Part shown: positions 44,403-52,320 of the stretch, in pieces
Position numbering within the stretch: position 1 is the stretch's first letter
Layout of the letters: the number at the start of each line of letters is the position of its first letter
Source: an uncultured Clostridium sp.
GTDB taxonomy: Bacteria; Bacillota; Clostridia; Lachnospirales; Lachnospiraceae
Assembly: GCA_946553025.1 (NCBI GenBank)
Contig: CAMNRM010000009.1
Coordinates: 1 to 64,000, forward strand
Direction: 5' to 3'
DNA: 64,000 nt
Made by a program: the position numbers and the translations under genes
Notes under the pieces: model-generated
The model's database searches: none
What the model was told of the DNA's origin: nothing
The model's input: the letters and a program-made list of their open reading frames with translations, nothing else

Positions 44403-44447
44403 TTCTGATTTTCCTGATGTTTATGTTTTTAAGTTTTTCAGACAGAA

Positions 44448-45830
44448 TTATCGCTTTGCATTTTCCTTTTCCTGCGTGATAATCGCCATGGATTCATCCG
44501 GTGTTGTGCCGATAACATCCATTAAAATTTCTTCCGTAACCGTAGGAGAGTAGTAAAAGCCCTGGAGATACTGGCAGGGTTTTAGGATCTGCACCTGGTT
44601 TTCGGTTTCCACGCCTTCGGCGATAATGTTTAGCCCCAGGTTTCTGGCAATATCAATTAATCCCTCAATAATATGACGGGACTTGGGATTGGTTTCCAGC
44701 TGCCAGACAAAGGAGCGCTCCAGCTTTAAGGTGTGCACCGGTAAGTCCAAAATACTGGCAATGCTGGAATAGCCTGTGCCGAAATCATTTAAAATCAGTT
44801 CAACACCCAGGGCTTCTAATTCCTGCATCATGGAATTAATCGTTAAATAAGCCGTCGTCAGGGCATTTTCCGTAACTTCAATGGCAAGCTTGCCCTTTGG
44901 GATCTTATAGGTTTCAATAACATTCTTTACTTCGCTTAAAAAATCTTCCTGTAAGAGCAGGATGGAAGAGATAGGAAGAGAGATGGAGTCAAACTCTTTT
45001 CCTCGTTCAATCAGATTGGCAATACATCGTCCCACCTGGTGCAGGGCAAAGTATTCCACCAGGCGGATCTGCCCGGAATCTTCGGCAATCGGAAGAAACT
45101 CCCCTGCGCCAACCATACCTATACCCTGGACGAACACCCGCATATAAAATTCTGCACGGGTAAAAAAGCCCTTTTCATTGTGCAGGGTGGGGCGGTAGCG
45201 GATTTCAATCTCACGGTTTTCCAGCGCTGTCCGCAGATACTGTCCGATAATCTGCTTGCGCATCACTTCCATGTGCAGGGCAGAATCGTAGCTGATAATC
45301 TGACCCTGGCCAAGTTCGGTTGCCTTGGTGATTGCCGCATCCAGGCATTTTAAAAGTTCGTCGGCTGTCCCTGCCGGCCCGGGATAAGAACAAAGACCAA
45401 TCTGCGCAGAACACAGGCAGTCGGTATCTTCAACCTTCCAGACATGGTCAAAGCGTTCAATAATATTTTCTGCGATAGACACCGCCTGTCCATGCGGGCA
45501 ATCCTCCATGATAATAATAAATTCCACACCGATATAACGGTATACCACATAGCCGGTTTCTCTCTGCAGATAGCGGATGATTTTTGTCAGCAGTGTTTCG
45601 CAGTAGAGGTAGCCAAAAACCTGGTTCAGACGTTTAAAATTCTCAATATAAAGTTTGAGTACGGTGCCCTTGCTTTTGGAAGCCAGCACTTCATCCAGGT
45701 TTTCAAGACAATCTTTCCGCCCGAATTCTTTTTTATCGACAAAGGAATCCTCAGAATCGGCGGAATACTCGGTCGTATGTTCCCGATCATTATTTTGGTC
45801 TGTTTTATTTTTCTTCTGAAACCACAGCAT
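44448..45830 (-). CDS. Degenerate GGDEF-EAL protein, probable c-di-GMP effector
   Basis: A 460-residue protein with a basic/acidic N-terminus, a GGDEF-like domain (about 45-195) and an EAL domain (about 215-455). The GGDEF motif is replaced by YIGVEF, so cyclase activity is unlikely. In the EAL domain the motif reads AEFYMRV in place of EALLRW, and the metal-binding DDFGTGYSS is NDFGTGYSS; E in IEVTEN, K in LKLERSF and E in AEGVETE remain. It may bind c-di-GMP or act through protein contacts instead of hydrolysis. The gene is monocistronic, ending at the shared terminator. Confidence 0.88.
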   Translation of the reverse strand: MLWFQKKNKTDQNNDREHTTEYSADSEDSFVDKKEFGRKDCLENLDEVLASKSKGTVLKLYIENFKRLNQVFGYLYCETLLTKIIRYLQRETGYVVYRYIGVEFIIIMEDCPHGQAVSIAENIIERFDHVWKVEDTDCLCSAQIGLCSYPGPAGTADELLKCLDAAITKATELGQGQIISYDSALHMEVMRKQIIGQYLRTALENREIEIRYRPTLHNEKGFFTRAEFYMRVFVQGIGMVGAGEFLPIAEDSGQIRLVEYFALHQVGRCIANLIERGKEFDSISLPISSILLLQEDFLSEVKNVIETYKIPKGKLAIEVTENALTTAYLTINSMMQELEALGVELILNDFGTGYSSIASILDLPVHTLKLERSFVWQLETNPKSRHIIEGLIDIARNLGLNIIAEGVETENQVQILKPCQYLQGFYYSPTVTEEILMDVIGTTPDESMAIITQEKENAKR

Positions 45831-46056
45831 CTTGCCATCTCCTCATGTTTAAAATTATTTGCTCCTCTTATTGTATACGAAATAGGAAAAAAAAGCAATG
45901 AAAAAGAATAATTCATATTTTTCTTTTTGCTGCATATTCTTTTATTGTGCGGTTTTAAAGGTGCAATAAAGAAAAATGGTTGCCGTTTTTGGCTTCACAG
46001 CGGCGAAAAATCCGCAAAAAATCTAGCAAAAGGATGAATTGAGGGAAGATAAAACA

Positions 46057-46671
46057 ATGGAACAGGACTTAAACAGGTTTAAACAGCGTACATTTCAGGT
46101 AAAAAGCCGATGTGCACTCAGCTTGCTGACGGCGAAATTAACGATGGCAAATGCAGAATTATCCCTGAAATTGGGAAGAAATGTTATTTTAAACATTTAC
46201 AGCCGGATAAAAAGCATTGAGAGTATTCGGGAAAAATGTAAAAAAAAGGGAATCAAGCCGGAATACACAGAAGCATTAGAAAAGATTAGCGATATTCTTG
46301 GCATCCGGGCCGTCTGTGCATTTGAAGATGATATCTACCGGGTAGCCGATGTCCTGTGCCAGCATCAGGATGTAACCGTCATCAGGAAAAAGGATTATGT
46401 GCGTTATCCTAAAATTTCAGGATACCGAAGCCTGCATTTAATAGTTGAGATCCCTGTCTTTTTTCAGGGAGAAACAAGCCAGGTCAGAGCGGAAATTCAG
46501 CTTAGAACAACGGCGATGGATTTCTGGGCAGGCGTCGATCATGAACTTCGCTATAAAAAGGGAAAAAAAGAAGCTGTACTCATTGGAAACGAATTAAAGG
46601 AATATTCCAGGGTTGTTGCAGAATTAGACGAGAAAATGGTGGAACTGCGCAGGCAGATTGAGATAATTTGA
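46057..46671 (+). CDS. Small alarmone synthetase, (p)ppGpp synthetase domain only
   Basis: A 204-residue RelA/SpoT nucleotidyltransferase without hydrolase or regulatory domains. Visible synthetase features: RIKSIESIREKCKKKG, DILGIRAVCAFEDDIYRVA, KKDYVRYPKISGYRSLHL (the Y-R-S-x-H block) and VRAEIQLRTTAMDFWA with the catalytic Glu. Such enzymes transfer pyrophosphate from ATP to GTP, GDP or GMP when induced. Start ATG 46057; a TTG at 46039 in frame is weaker. Monocistronic between a GGDEF-EAL gene and a spore-coat fragment. Confidence 0.9.
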   Translation: MEQDLNRFKQRTFQVKSRCALSLLTAKLTMANAELSLKLGRNVILNIYSRIKSIESIREKCKKKGIKPEYTEALEKISDILGIRAVCAFEDDIYRVADVLCQHQDVTVIRKKDYVRYPKISGYRSLHLIVEIPVFFQGETSQVRAEIQLRTTAMDFWAGVDHELRYKKGKKEAVLIGNELKEYSRVVAELDEKMVELRRQIEII

Positions 46672-46720
46672 ATCGTTTGAGATTATTTAAAATGCATGTT
46701 TTGGAAAGATTTTTGTTTGA

Positions 46721-46757
46721 AGACGGGATGGCCGAGGTGAAGATGGCCATCCCGTCT
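46721..46757 (+). terminator. Strong GC-rich hairpin after the alarmone synthetase gene
   Basis: AGACGGGATGGCC (46721-46733) pairs perfectly with GGCCATCCCGTCT (46745-46757) around an 11-base loop. The tail (GGTATTTAAAG) has only a weak T run, so it may be a terminator of low efficiency or a 3'-end stabiliser. Confidence 0.6.
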
Positions 46758-46761
46758 GGTA

Positions 46762-46859
46762 TTTAAAGCTGGATGTTTAACGCTGCATGTCTAAAATAGA
46801 ATGTTTATAGCTGGATGTTTAAAGCAGAATGTTTGTAGCTGGATGTCTAAAGCTGGGTA
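46762..46859 (+). repeat. 14-bp tandem repeat, seven copies
   Basis: TTTAAAGCTGGATG and variants repeat seven times without a break, each exactly 14 bases (starts 46762, 46776, 46790, 46804, 46818, 46832, 46846). The last copy enters the 3' end of the CotJC fragment on the minus strand and supplies its final codons and stop. Confidence 0.9.
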
Positions 46860-47395
46860 ATATTCATGCAGCTCTGGCAGCTGTTTGGATAACTTCCGGA
46901 CGGCCGCTGGACTGGCTGTGCGGGTGTCGGGTTATTGTTTTCCGGATAAGAACTGCAGTTAGGTCCCTGAGGAAGATCAAACGCAGGGTTAAAGGCGTAG
47001 AAATTCCGGCTGTTTAAATGTTCCTGAACATCGCGGAGAACCTCACCAAAGCGCTGGAAGTGGATAATCTCCCGTTTGCGCAGGAAGCGGATGGGATCGG
47101 CAACATCCGGATCTTTCACCATGCGGAGAATATTTTCATAGGTGCTGCGGGCTTTTTGTTCTGCTGCCAAATCCTCAAATAAATCCGTAACCGGATCGCC
47201 TTTGACCTGGAACTCGCAGGCGTTAAAAGGAACACCGCCTGCCGCCTGCGGCCATACGCCTACCGTGTGATCGATATAATAGGGACCAAAACCAGAGGCT
47301 TCAATCTCTTCCGGGGTCAGATTCTTCGTCAGCTGATGAACAATGGCACCGATGATTTCCAGGTGGCCTAATTCTTCTGTACCTATATCTGTATC
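46847..47395 (-). pseudogene. cotJC: CotJC-like manganese-catalase spore-coat protein, 5' part missing
   Basis: The minus-strand frame encodes the C-terminal two thirds of a CotJC/manganese catalase: DIGTEELGHLEIIGAIVHQL, GFGPYYIDHTVGV, GVPFNACEFQVKGDPVTDL (ferritin-like dimetal helices), and RKREIIHFQRFGEVLRDVQ (residues given in part). The family is about 190-220 residues; here homology begins abruptly at TDIGTEEL near 47392, so the first 75 or so residues are absent. The frame continues to a TGA at 47444-47446 without an ATG, and upstream sequence belongs to a different gene. It is therefore a truncated remnant created by a deletion or insertion event. Its C-terminal tail (NPTPAQPVQRPSG, then CQSCMNITQL) merges with the 14-bp repeat. 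Confidence 0.85.
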
Positions 47396-47408
47396 GGTAT
47401 TGCCCCTC

Positions 47409-47543
47409 TCAGGGAAGATCCGGAAAACTTTGGATGTCCCTGGTCAATGGACGGATAATCCAGTTGTCTTTATAAGTGTTGTTAAAGTAAACATTTGTAT
47501 TATAGATTGCTTCTGGCATTTCTCCAAAATAAATATTTAACAT
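47409..47543 (-). pseudogene. DUF4869-like 5' gene fragment joined to cotJC remnant
   Basis: Minus-strand ATG at 47543 with GAGGTGAT upstream encodes MLNIYFGEMPEAIYNTNVYF and continues NNTYKDNWIIRPLTRDI, matching the N-terminus of DUF4869 proteins of Lachnospiraceae as I remember them. After about residue 38 the match ends, and the frame stops at 47409-47411. The full-length family is around 140-150 residues. The junction with CotJC sequence lies within about 47395-47435. Both genes are in the same orientation but different frames. Confidence 0.7.
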
Positions 47544-47888
47544 CGTTTATCACCTCACGATTAGTATTCTCAAATATGGATTCCAAAATACTCTTGTGTC
47601 GGACGATTAAAGTAAAATCGCGTTTAATCTAAAATTTTGTGTATTATGATTTTTCTTTTCATTATATCATGTATATTTCCGGGATTCAATTACTTTCATG
47701 AAAGCGATCTTGCAGGCCAAAAGGGACTAATGAAATTGGTTTACCTTTACTTATTACTAGAGATTTGTTATACTATACTATATAAAAATGGATTATCCCA
47801 TCCGGGTACTTGGGAATTGATGCTCCGAAGGGGACGGGGCCGGAGTTTGTCTGATAGGGTATGCTTTGATAGCCAAGGAGGCGATTTG
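47544..47888. other. 345-base intergenic region
   Basis: AT-rich sequence holding the presumed upstream region of the DUF4869 fragment (minus strand) and the promoter region of the ATPase gene at 47889, with TATACTATACTATATAAAA around 47769-47787 as a likely -10 zone. I see no gene. A frame open from 47637 is the untranslated upstream extension of the ATPase gene. Confidence 0.5.
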
Positions 47889-49616
47889 ATGAGGAAAAGA
47901 GTAGGAATAGGGTATCAGGATTTTGCAAAAATCAGGGAACAAGATTTGTTTTATGTGGATAAGACCGCATTTATTCGGGAATGGTGGGAAGAAGCAGATG
48001 AAGTAACTTTAATCACCCGACCAAGGCGATTTGGGAAAACCTTAAATATGAGTATGTTGGAAAAGTTCTTTTCGGTTGACTATGCAGGTCGGGAAGATTT
48101 ATTTCAGGGACTTGCTGTATGGGAGAATGAAAAATACAGGAAACTCCAGGGAACTTATCCCGTAATCAGCTTGTCATTTGCCAATGTGAAAGAAGAAAGT
48201 TATGAAAAGACAGTTAGTAGGATAAACCAAATATTAACAAATTTGTATTCTGCAAACCATTTTCTTGTGTCGGATGGAGATTTAGATGATAAGGAGAAAC
48301 GATTTTTTTCTTCTGTAGATATAAATATGGATGAAACAACAGCAACGATGGCAATACATCAGCTTTCTCTTTACCTGTCACGTTATTATGGAAAAAAGGT
48401 GATCATTCTTCTGGATGAGTATGATACACCTATGCAAGAAGCCTATGTTCATGGTTATTGGGGAAAATTGGTATCTTTTACCCGAAGTATGTTTAATTCA
48501 ACCTTTAAAACCAATCCGTATCTGGAGCGGGCGATCATGACAGGAATTACCAGAGTAAGTAAGGAATCCATATTTTCTGATTTGAATAATCTTGAAGTGG
48601 TCACAACAACGTCAAAAAAATATGCTGATTATTTTGGATTTACCGAGGAAGAGGTCTTTGCTGCCTTAGATGAATATGGTTTGTCCGAGAAAAAGGAAGA
48701 AGTGAAAACCTGGTATGATGGGTTTATTTTTGGAGAAAGACGGGATATTTATAATCCCTGGTCAATCATTAATTATCTGGACAATAAGCGATTGGGAACC
48801 TATTGGGCAAATTCCAGTTCCAACAGCCTGGTGGGGAAATTGGTTCGGGAGGGAAGCCCGGCGATAAAGATAGCCATGGAAAGCCTGCTGAAGGGAGAAA
48901 CTTTTCCGACATCCTTTGACGAGCAGATTGTATTCAGCCAACTGGATCAGGAGGATACGGCGGTGTGGAGCCTGTTTATGGCAAGCGGATATTTAAAGCC
49001 GGAGTATGCCGAATTTAGTTTGGAATCGGGAAAGATGGAGTATAGATTGAAGCTGACCAATCGGGAAGTTTACTTTATGTTTCAGCACATGATTGAGGGC
49101 TGGTTTGGAAAATGCCGTGAGGTACGAAACGCATTTTTACAGGCATTATTGTCCCATGATTTAGAAAATATGAATGACTATATGAATGATATTTCTGACG
49201 AGTTATTCAGCAGTTTTGACACGGGAAAGAATCCTTCCGGGAAAACGCAGCCAGAAAGATTCTACCATGGCTTTGTATTGGGACTGATGGTGGAACTGCG
49301 GGACAGGTATTATATTTCATCGAATAAAGAAAGCGGATTTGGGCGCTATGATATTATGCTGGAACCAAAAGATAAAAATATGGATGCATTTATCATAGAA
49401 TTTAAGGTTGTCCATACGCGGCGCGGTGAAACACTAGAAGAAGCCGTAAAAGCAGCCCTGGAACAGATTGAGCAAAAGAAATACGAAATGGTATTGCGTG
49501 ATCGGGGAATATCTTCAGAAAGGATATGGAAATATGGTTTTGCGTTTGCCGGTAAAGCAAATCCACAATATCCAAAATGCTTGCAAATACAATGTTTAAT
49601 AGGTGGAGGAAGGTAG
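47889..49616 (+). CDS. AAA-ATPase-like protein with C-terminal PD-(D/E)XK-like (DUF1703-type) domain
   Basis: A 575-residue member of the large AAA-ATPase_like/DUF1703 family. It begins RKRVGIGYQDFAKIREQDLF with the characteristic YVDKTAFI, Walker A-like RPRRFGKTLNMSML (K50), Walker B-like VIILLDEYDTPMQEAY, and the TGITRVSKESIFSDLNN segment. The C-terminus has GRYDIMLEPKDKNMDAFIIEFK, a PD-(D/E)XK-type D...E-x-K core. Start ATG 47889 follows AAGGAGGCGATTTG. Physiological role is unknown; families of these genes vary in copy number between strains. Confidence 0.85.
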   Translation: MRKRVGIGYQDFAKIREQDLFYVDKTAFIREWWEEADEVTLITRPRRFGKTLNMSMLEKFFSVDYAGREDLFQGLAVWENEKYRKLQGTYPVISLSFANVKEESYEKTVSRINQILTNLYSANHFLVSDGDLDDKEKRFFSSVDINMDETTATMAIHQLSLYLSRYYGKKVIILLDEYDTPMQEAYVHGYWGKLVSFTRSMFNSTFKTNPYLERAIMTGITRVSKESIFSDLNNLEVVTTTSKKYADYFGFTEEEVFAALDEYGLSEKKEEVKTWYDGFIFGERRDIYNPWSIINYLDNKRLGTYWANSSSNSLVGKLVREGSPAIKIAMESLLKGETFPTSFDEQIVFSQLDQEDTAVWSLFMASGYLKPEYAEFSLESGKMEYRLKLTNREVYFMFQHMIEGWFGKCREVRNAFLQALLSHDLENMNDYMNDISDELFSSFDTGKNPSGKTQPERFYHGFVLGLMVELRDRYYISSNKESGFGRYDIMLEPKDKNMDAFIIEFKVVHTRRGETLEEAVKAALEQIEQKKYEMVLRDRGISSERIWKYGFAFAGKANPQYPKCLQIQCLIGGGR

Positions 49617-49731
49617 ATTTTAGCTGGTTTGACACAAGATTGACACAAGATTTAAAAAATGATAGGAGAGCCTTATAAAATATGAAGTTGATAACGATTT
49701 TATTTTTTGCAATTATCATTTGGAGAAAAAA

Positions 49732-50517
49732 ATGGCGAGAACAAAGGAGATACCAAAAGAAGGCTTGTTAAGTGATCTGGAATATAGCAGTGTAATTGTA
49801 AGTTATAGTGATGGAATAGACAGTACAGGAGCATTATACTGGGCAGTACAGAATTTTCCAAAAGAAAAGATTTATCTGCTTTATTGCGATACAGGTTGTG
49901 AATATCCAAATAATGAAAAAATATTTTATAAGGTAGCTGGGTTCCTTGGAGTTAAACCTGTGTTATTGAAAGATGATAGAGGATTTTTAGGTTTGTTAAT
50001 GAATGAAAGATTAAAATTTCCAGATATGAAAAATCGTTGGTGTACAGCATATCTAAAAACAGGAATTACAGATAAGTGGATAAGAAGGCATAGACAAGAG
50101 CTGGGAACAAAGTGTTTATTTATATCAGGAGAAAGAAGGAATGAGAGCAGAGGGAGAGCAAAGTTACCAGAGTTAGAATATCACAGTACAACTTTAAAAA
50201 CAAAGAGAGTTGGAGATTTTACTTGTCATTGGTACAGACCTTGTTTAGACTATGAAAAGGGAAAGATGTTTGAATGGGGGAAGAAATTAAAGATAGAACC
50301 TCATCCTTGTTATGATTACATAGGAAGATGTAGCTGTATGTTTTGTATGTTTATGCCAGATAAACATGTAGCAGAAAATATCAAGCGTTATCCTGAAATA
50401 GCGAGGGAATGGGTACAAGCAGAAATGAAGATAGAACATACTTGGAGAAAAGGAAAGAGTTTTCAAAGTGTCTTTGATGGATGTTTAGATATAGATGATG
50501 TGATAGAATGTGAATAG
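49732..50517 (+). CDS. PAPS-reductase-family PP-loop protein, DndC/phage-type
   Basis: A 261-residue protein. PP-loop ATP-pyrophosphatase motif SYSDGIDSTG (residues 24-33), then NRWCTAYLK (C104), and a Cys cluster GRCSCMFCMF (C200, C202, C205). This set, not the usual C-terminal catalytic Cys of sulfate-assimilating PAPS reductases, is found in phage/mobile-element members and in DndC, where Cys residues hold a 4Fe-4S cluster and sulfur is transferred to DNA. No cysteine-desulfurase or dndBDE genes are in the window. An adenine methyltransferase follows, so a nucleic-acid modification role is plausible. First gene of the strongly AT-rich block. Confidence 0.8.
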   Translation: MARTKEIPKEGLLSDLEYSSVIVSYSDGIDSTGALYWAVQNFPKEKIYLLYCDTGCEYPNNEKIFYKVAGFLGVKPVLLKDDRGFLGLLMNERLKFPDMKNRWCTAYLKTGITDKWIRRHRQELGTKCLFISGERRNESRGRAKLPELEYHSTTLKTKRVGDFTCHWYRPCLDYEKGKMFEWGKKLKIEPHPCYDYIGRCSCMFCMFMPDKHVAENIKRYPEIAREWVQAEMKIEHTWRKGKSFQSVFDGCLDIDDVIECE

Positions 50518-50562
50518 ATAAACTTAAAAAAGTAAGATGAAAAGTAACAGATAGCGAGAGAA

Positions 50563-50598
50563 GGGCTTCCTGAAAAAAGAAATCAGAAAGTCCTTTTT
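50563..50598 (+). terminator. Terminator after the PP-loop gene
   Basis: GGGCTTCCTGA (50563-50573) pairs with TCAGAAAGTCC (50583-50593, one mismatch) and is followed by TTTTTATTATT. Confidence 0.75.
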
Positions 50599-50639
50599 AT
50601 TATTGTGTGATATAATGATGGGAAGGGGGAGAGGAAAAG

Positions 50640-51737
50640 ATGGATAAATTTGAGTGTTGCGAGATATTAAAGGAAATATATGAGAGTGGAGAGTGTGAGA
50701 AAGCAGGACTGGAAATAAGGGTAAGGTCTGCAGTACTACACAAATGGCTTGGAGATAAAATAAGTGTGCAAAGCTTTAATAAGATAATGGGTGGAGGATA
50801 TTTGGGTGTTAGCACAGGAAATAAGGTGGCTTATAGCTTGTTGGTGATATTAAGTGAAGATAGTAGAGAGGGGCAAAGAAGTTTTCCTTTTGATAGGATT
50901 TTTACAATAAACTGGTATGGGACACAGAGATATTGGTGGAGAGAGTGGGAAGGGCTGCTTAGAGAGGGTTTAGAGGTTGGATGTAAGGAAATGGTAGACT
51001 GCTTTGGTGGGAGTGGCTTTATAGGGCTTCTAGGATCGAGGGTAGGCTATGAGAAGGTTTGGCTGAATGAGTTGGATGCAGGACTTTATAATTATCATCT
51101 GGTGATGAAGGATGAGGATGAGTTTACTAATTTTGAAAGGTTGATTACTGCAACTGGGTTTCCTGCTAAGAGAGGGATGGATCTGGTGGATGAATATTTA
51201 AAGGAAGAGGAAGGTAAGAGATTTCAAAGAATAAACTGGAAGAAGGCTGTTTATCTGTTCTATCAGAAGCACTATAAGAAAGCAGGTATTGGTTCAATTA
51301 ATATGGGTAAGAAAGAGATTGGAGAATATAAGAGAGAGCTGGAAAAGGTGCATGTATTGTATGAGAATGTGAGAGTGAGTAATTATCATTATAAAAGGCT
51401 TTTAAATAAGATAGAGAGGGAAAGCAAAGAAAATAGTGAGGTAGATTATAGAAAGCTGCTGTTTATCTTTGATCCTCCTTTCCTTGGTGGCGATCATAGA
51501 GGGTACAATAAATGCTTTACAGAAGGACAACATTTAGGTATGATGAAAGAAATAGAAAAGGTAGCTGAGATGAATGGAAAGATAGTGGTAGTAGGCTTTG
51601 ATAACAAAATGTATGAGAAGTGGCTGGAAATAAAGCTGGGGTTTAAGAAAATTGAGTTTAATCGAGAGAGTGTAAATGGAAAGAAGGAATGTGTCTGGCT
51701 AAACTGGGAAGCTGAGGCGTGGAAAGAGAAGGGGTAG
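50640..51737 (+). CDS. D12-class (Dam-type) adenine-N6 DNA methyltransferase
   Basis: A 365-residue methyltransferase. SAM-binding motif DCFGGSGFIG (about 120-129) and catalytic DPPF in LLFIFDPPFLGG (278-281) are in the order of the alpha/D12 group; WLNELDAGLYNYHLV is the typical motif following. The N-terminal 110 residues are unlike Dam and include a possible DNA-binding region. No restriction endonuclease is adjacent, so it may be an orphan methylase protecting or regulating the element, or a partner of the PP-loop protein. GGGGGAGAGGAAAAG precedes the ATG. Confidence 0.85.
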   Translation: MDKFECCEILKEIYESGECEKAGLEIRVRSAVLHKWLGDKISVQSFNKIMGGGYLGVSTGNKVAYSLLVILSEDSREGQRSFPFDRIFTINWYGTQRYWWREWEGLLREGLEVGCKEMVDCFGGSGFIGLLGSRVGYEKVWLNELDAGLYNYHLVMKDEDEFTNFERLITATGFPAKRGMDLVDEYLKEEEGKRFQRINWKKAVYLFYQKHYKKAGIGSINMGKKEIGEYKRELEKVHVLYENVRVSNYHYKRLLNKIERESKENSEVDYRKLLFIFDPPFLGGDHRGYNKCFTEGQHLGMMKEIEKVAEMNGKIVVVGFDNKMYEKWLEIKLGFKKIEFNRESVNGKKECVWLNWEAEAWKEKG

Positions 51738-52320
51738 TGTGAGAAGGGTATCGAGAGAGCAAGGTTTTGTAGTGAGGGAGATGGGGATGGTAGGAGAGTA
51801 AGGTTTTGGGATTAGTGAAAAGTGATTTTCTGCAACTTGTATTCCTTGGGCTTTGATGGTTGATTTTCTGAAACTTGTGTCCCTTGGGCTTGGTTGTAAG
51901 GTTCTGTGAGGGCTTGTGTAGCGTTTAAGTGAAGGAGGATGAATAGAAATAAGGAAAAGTGCTGAAAGTGGCTTAGAATGGCTATTTGATGAGATATGAT
52001 GAATTGGAAAAGTTAGATAAAGTAAGATGGGATATAGGTTTGAGTGAAATTTAGTACTTTTGAGAGGATGAAAAGTTAGGTAAAAAATAGGTTCAAATTT
52101 TCCCAAAATGAGTGAAAGCTATATAGAATATGGATTTGCGTGATGCTAAGGTAGTGAAAGATGCCTATTTTGAAAGCCTTATAAAATAAGGATTTGAGAA
52201 GCCTACTTTTGAGAATCGAGGGGTAAATTTTTGAATGTGAAGGTTTGAAGATATTAAAAAATTTAGTGGTCATTTTTGCAAAGAAATTTTGGATGATTAA
52301 GAAAGGAAGGGGTTTGAGAG
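51738..52320. other. 583-base purine-asymmetric gap with direct repeats
   Basis: No frame of convincing coding character spans it. The plus strand is poor in C. A unit beginning TGATTTTCTG occurs at 51823-51853 and 51861-51891 (period 38); both continue with ACTTGT, CCTTGGGCTT with three differences. Short motif GTAAGGTTTTG-like pieces also recur (around 51760 and 51800). The low C content argues against a stable plus-strand RNA. The 3' end supplies the GGAAGGGG ribosome binding site of the 52321 gene. Confidence 0.6.

Noticed and set aside
47343-47540. 65-residue plus-strand frame over the cotJC scar
   Set aside because: Antisense to recognisable CotJC and DUF4869 sequence.
49732-50517. Assignment as sulfate-assimilation PAPS reductase
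   Set aside because: No sulfate-assimilation neighbours, and the Cys pattern fits DndC/phage-type members of the family.
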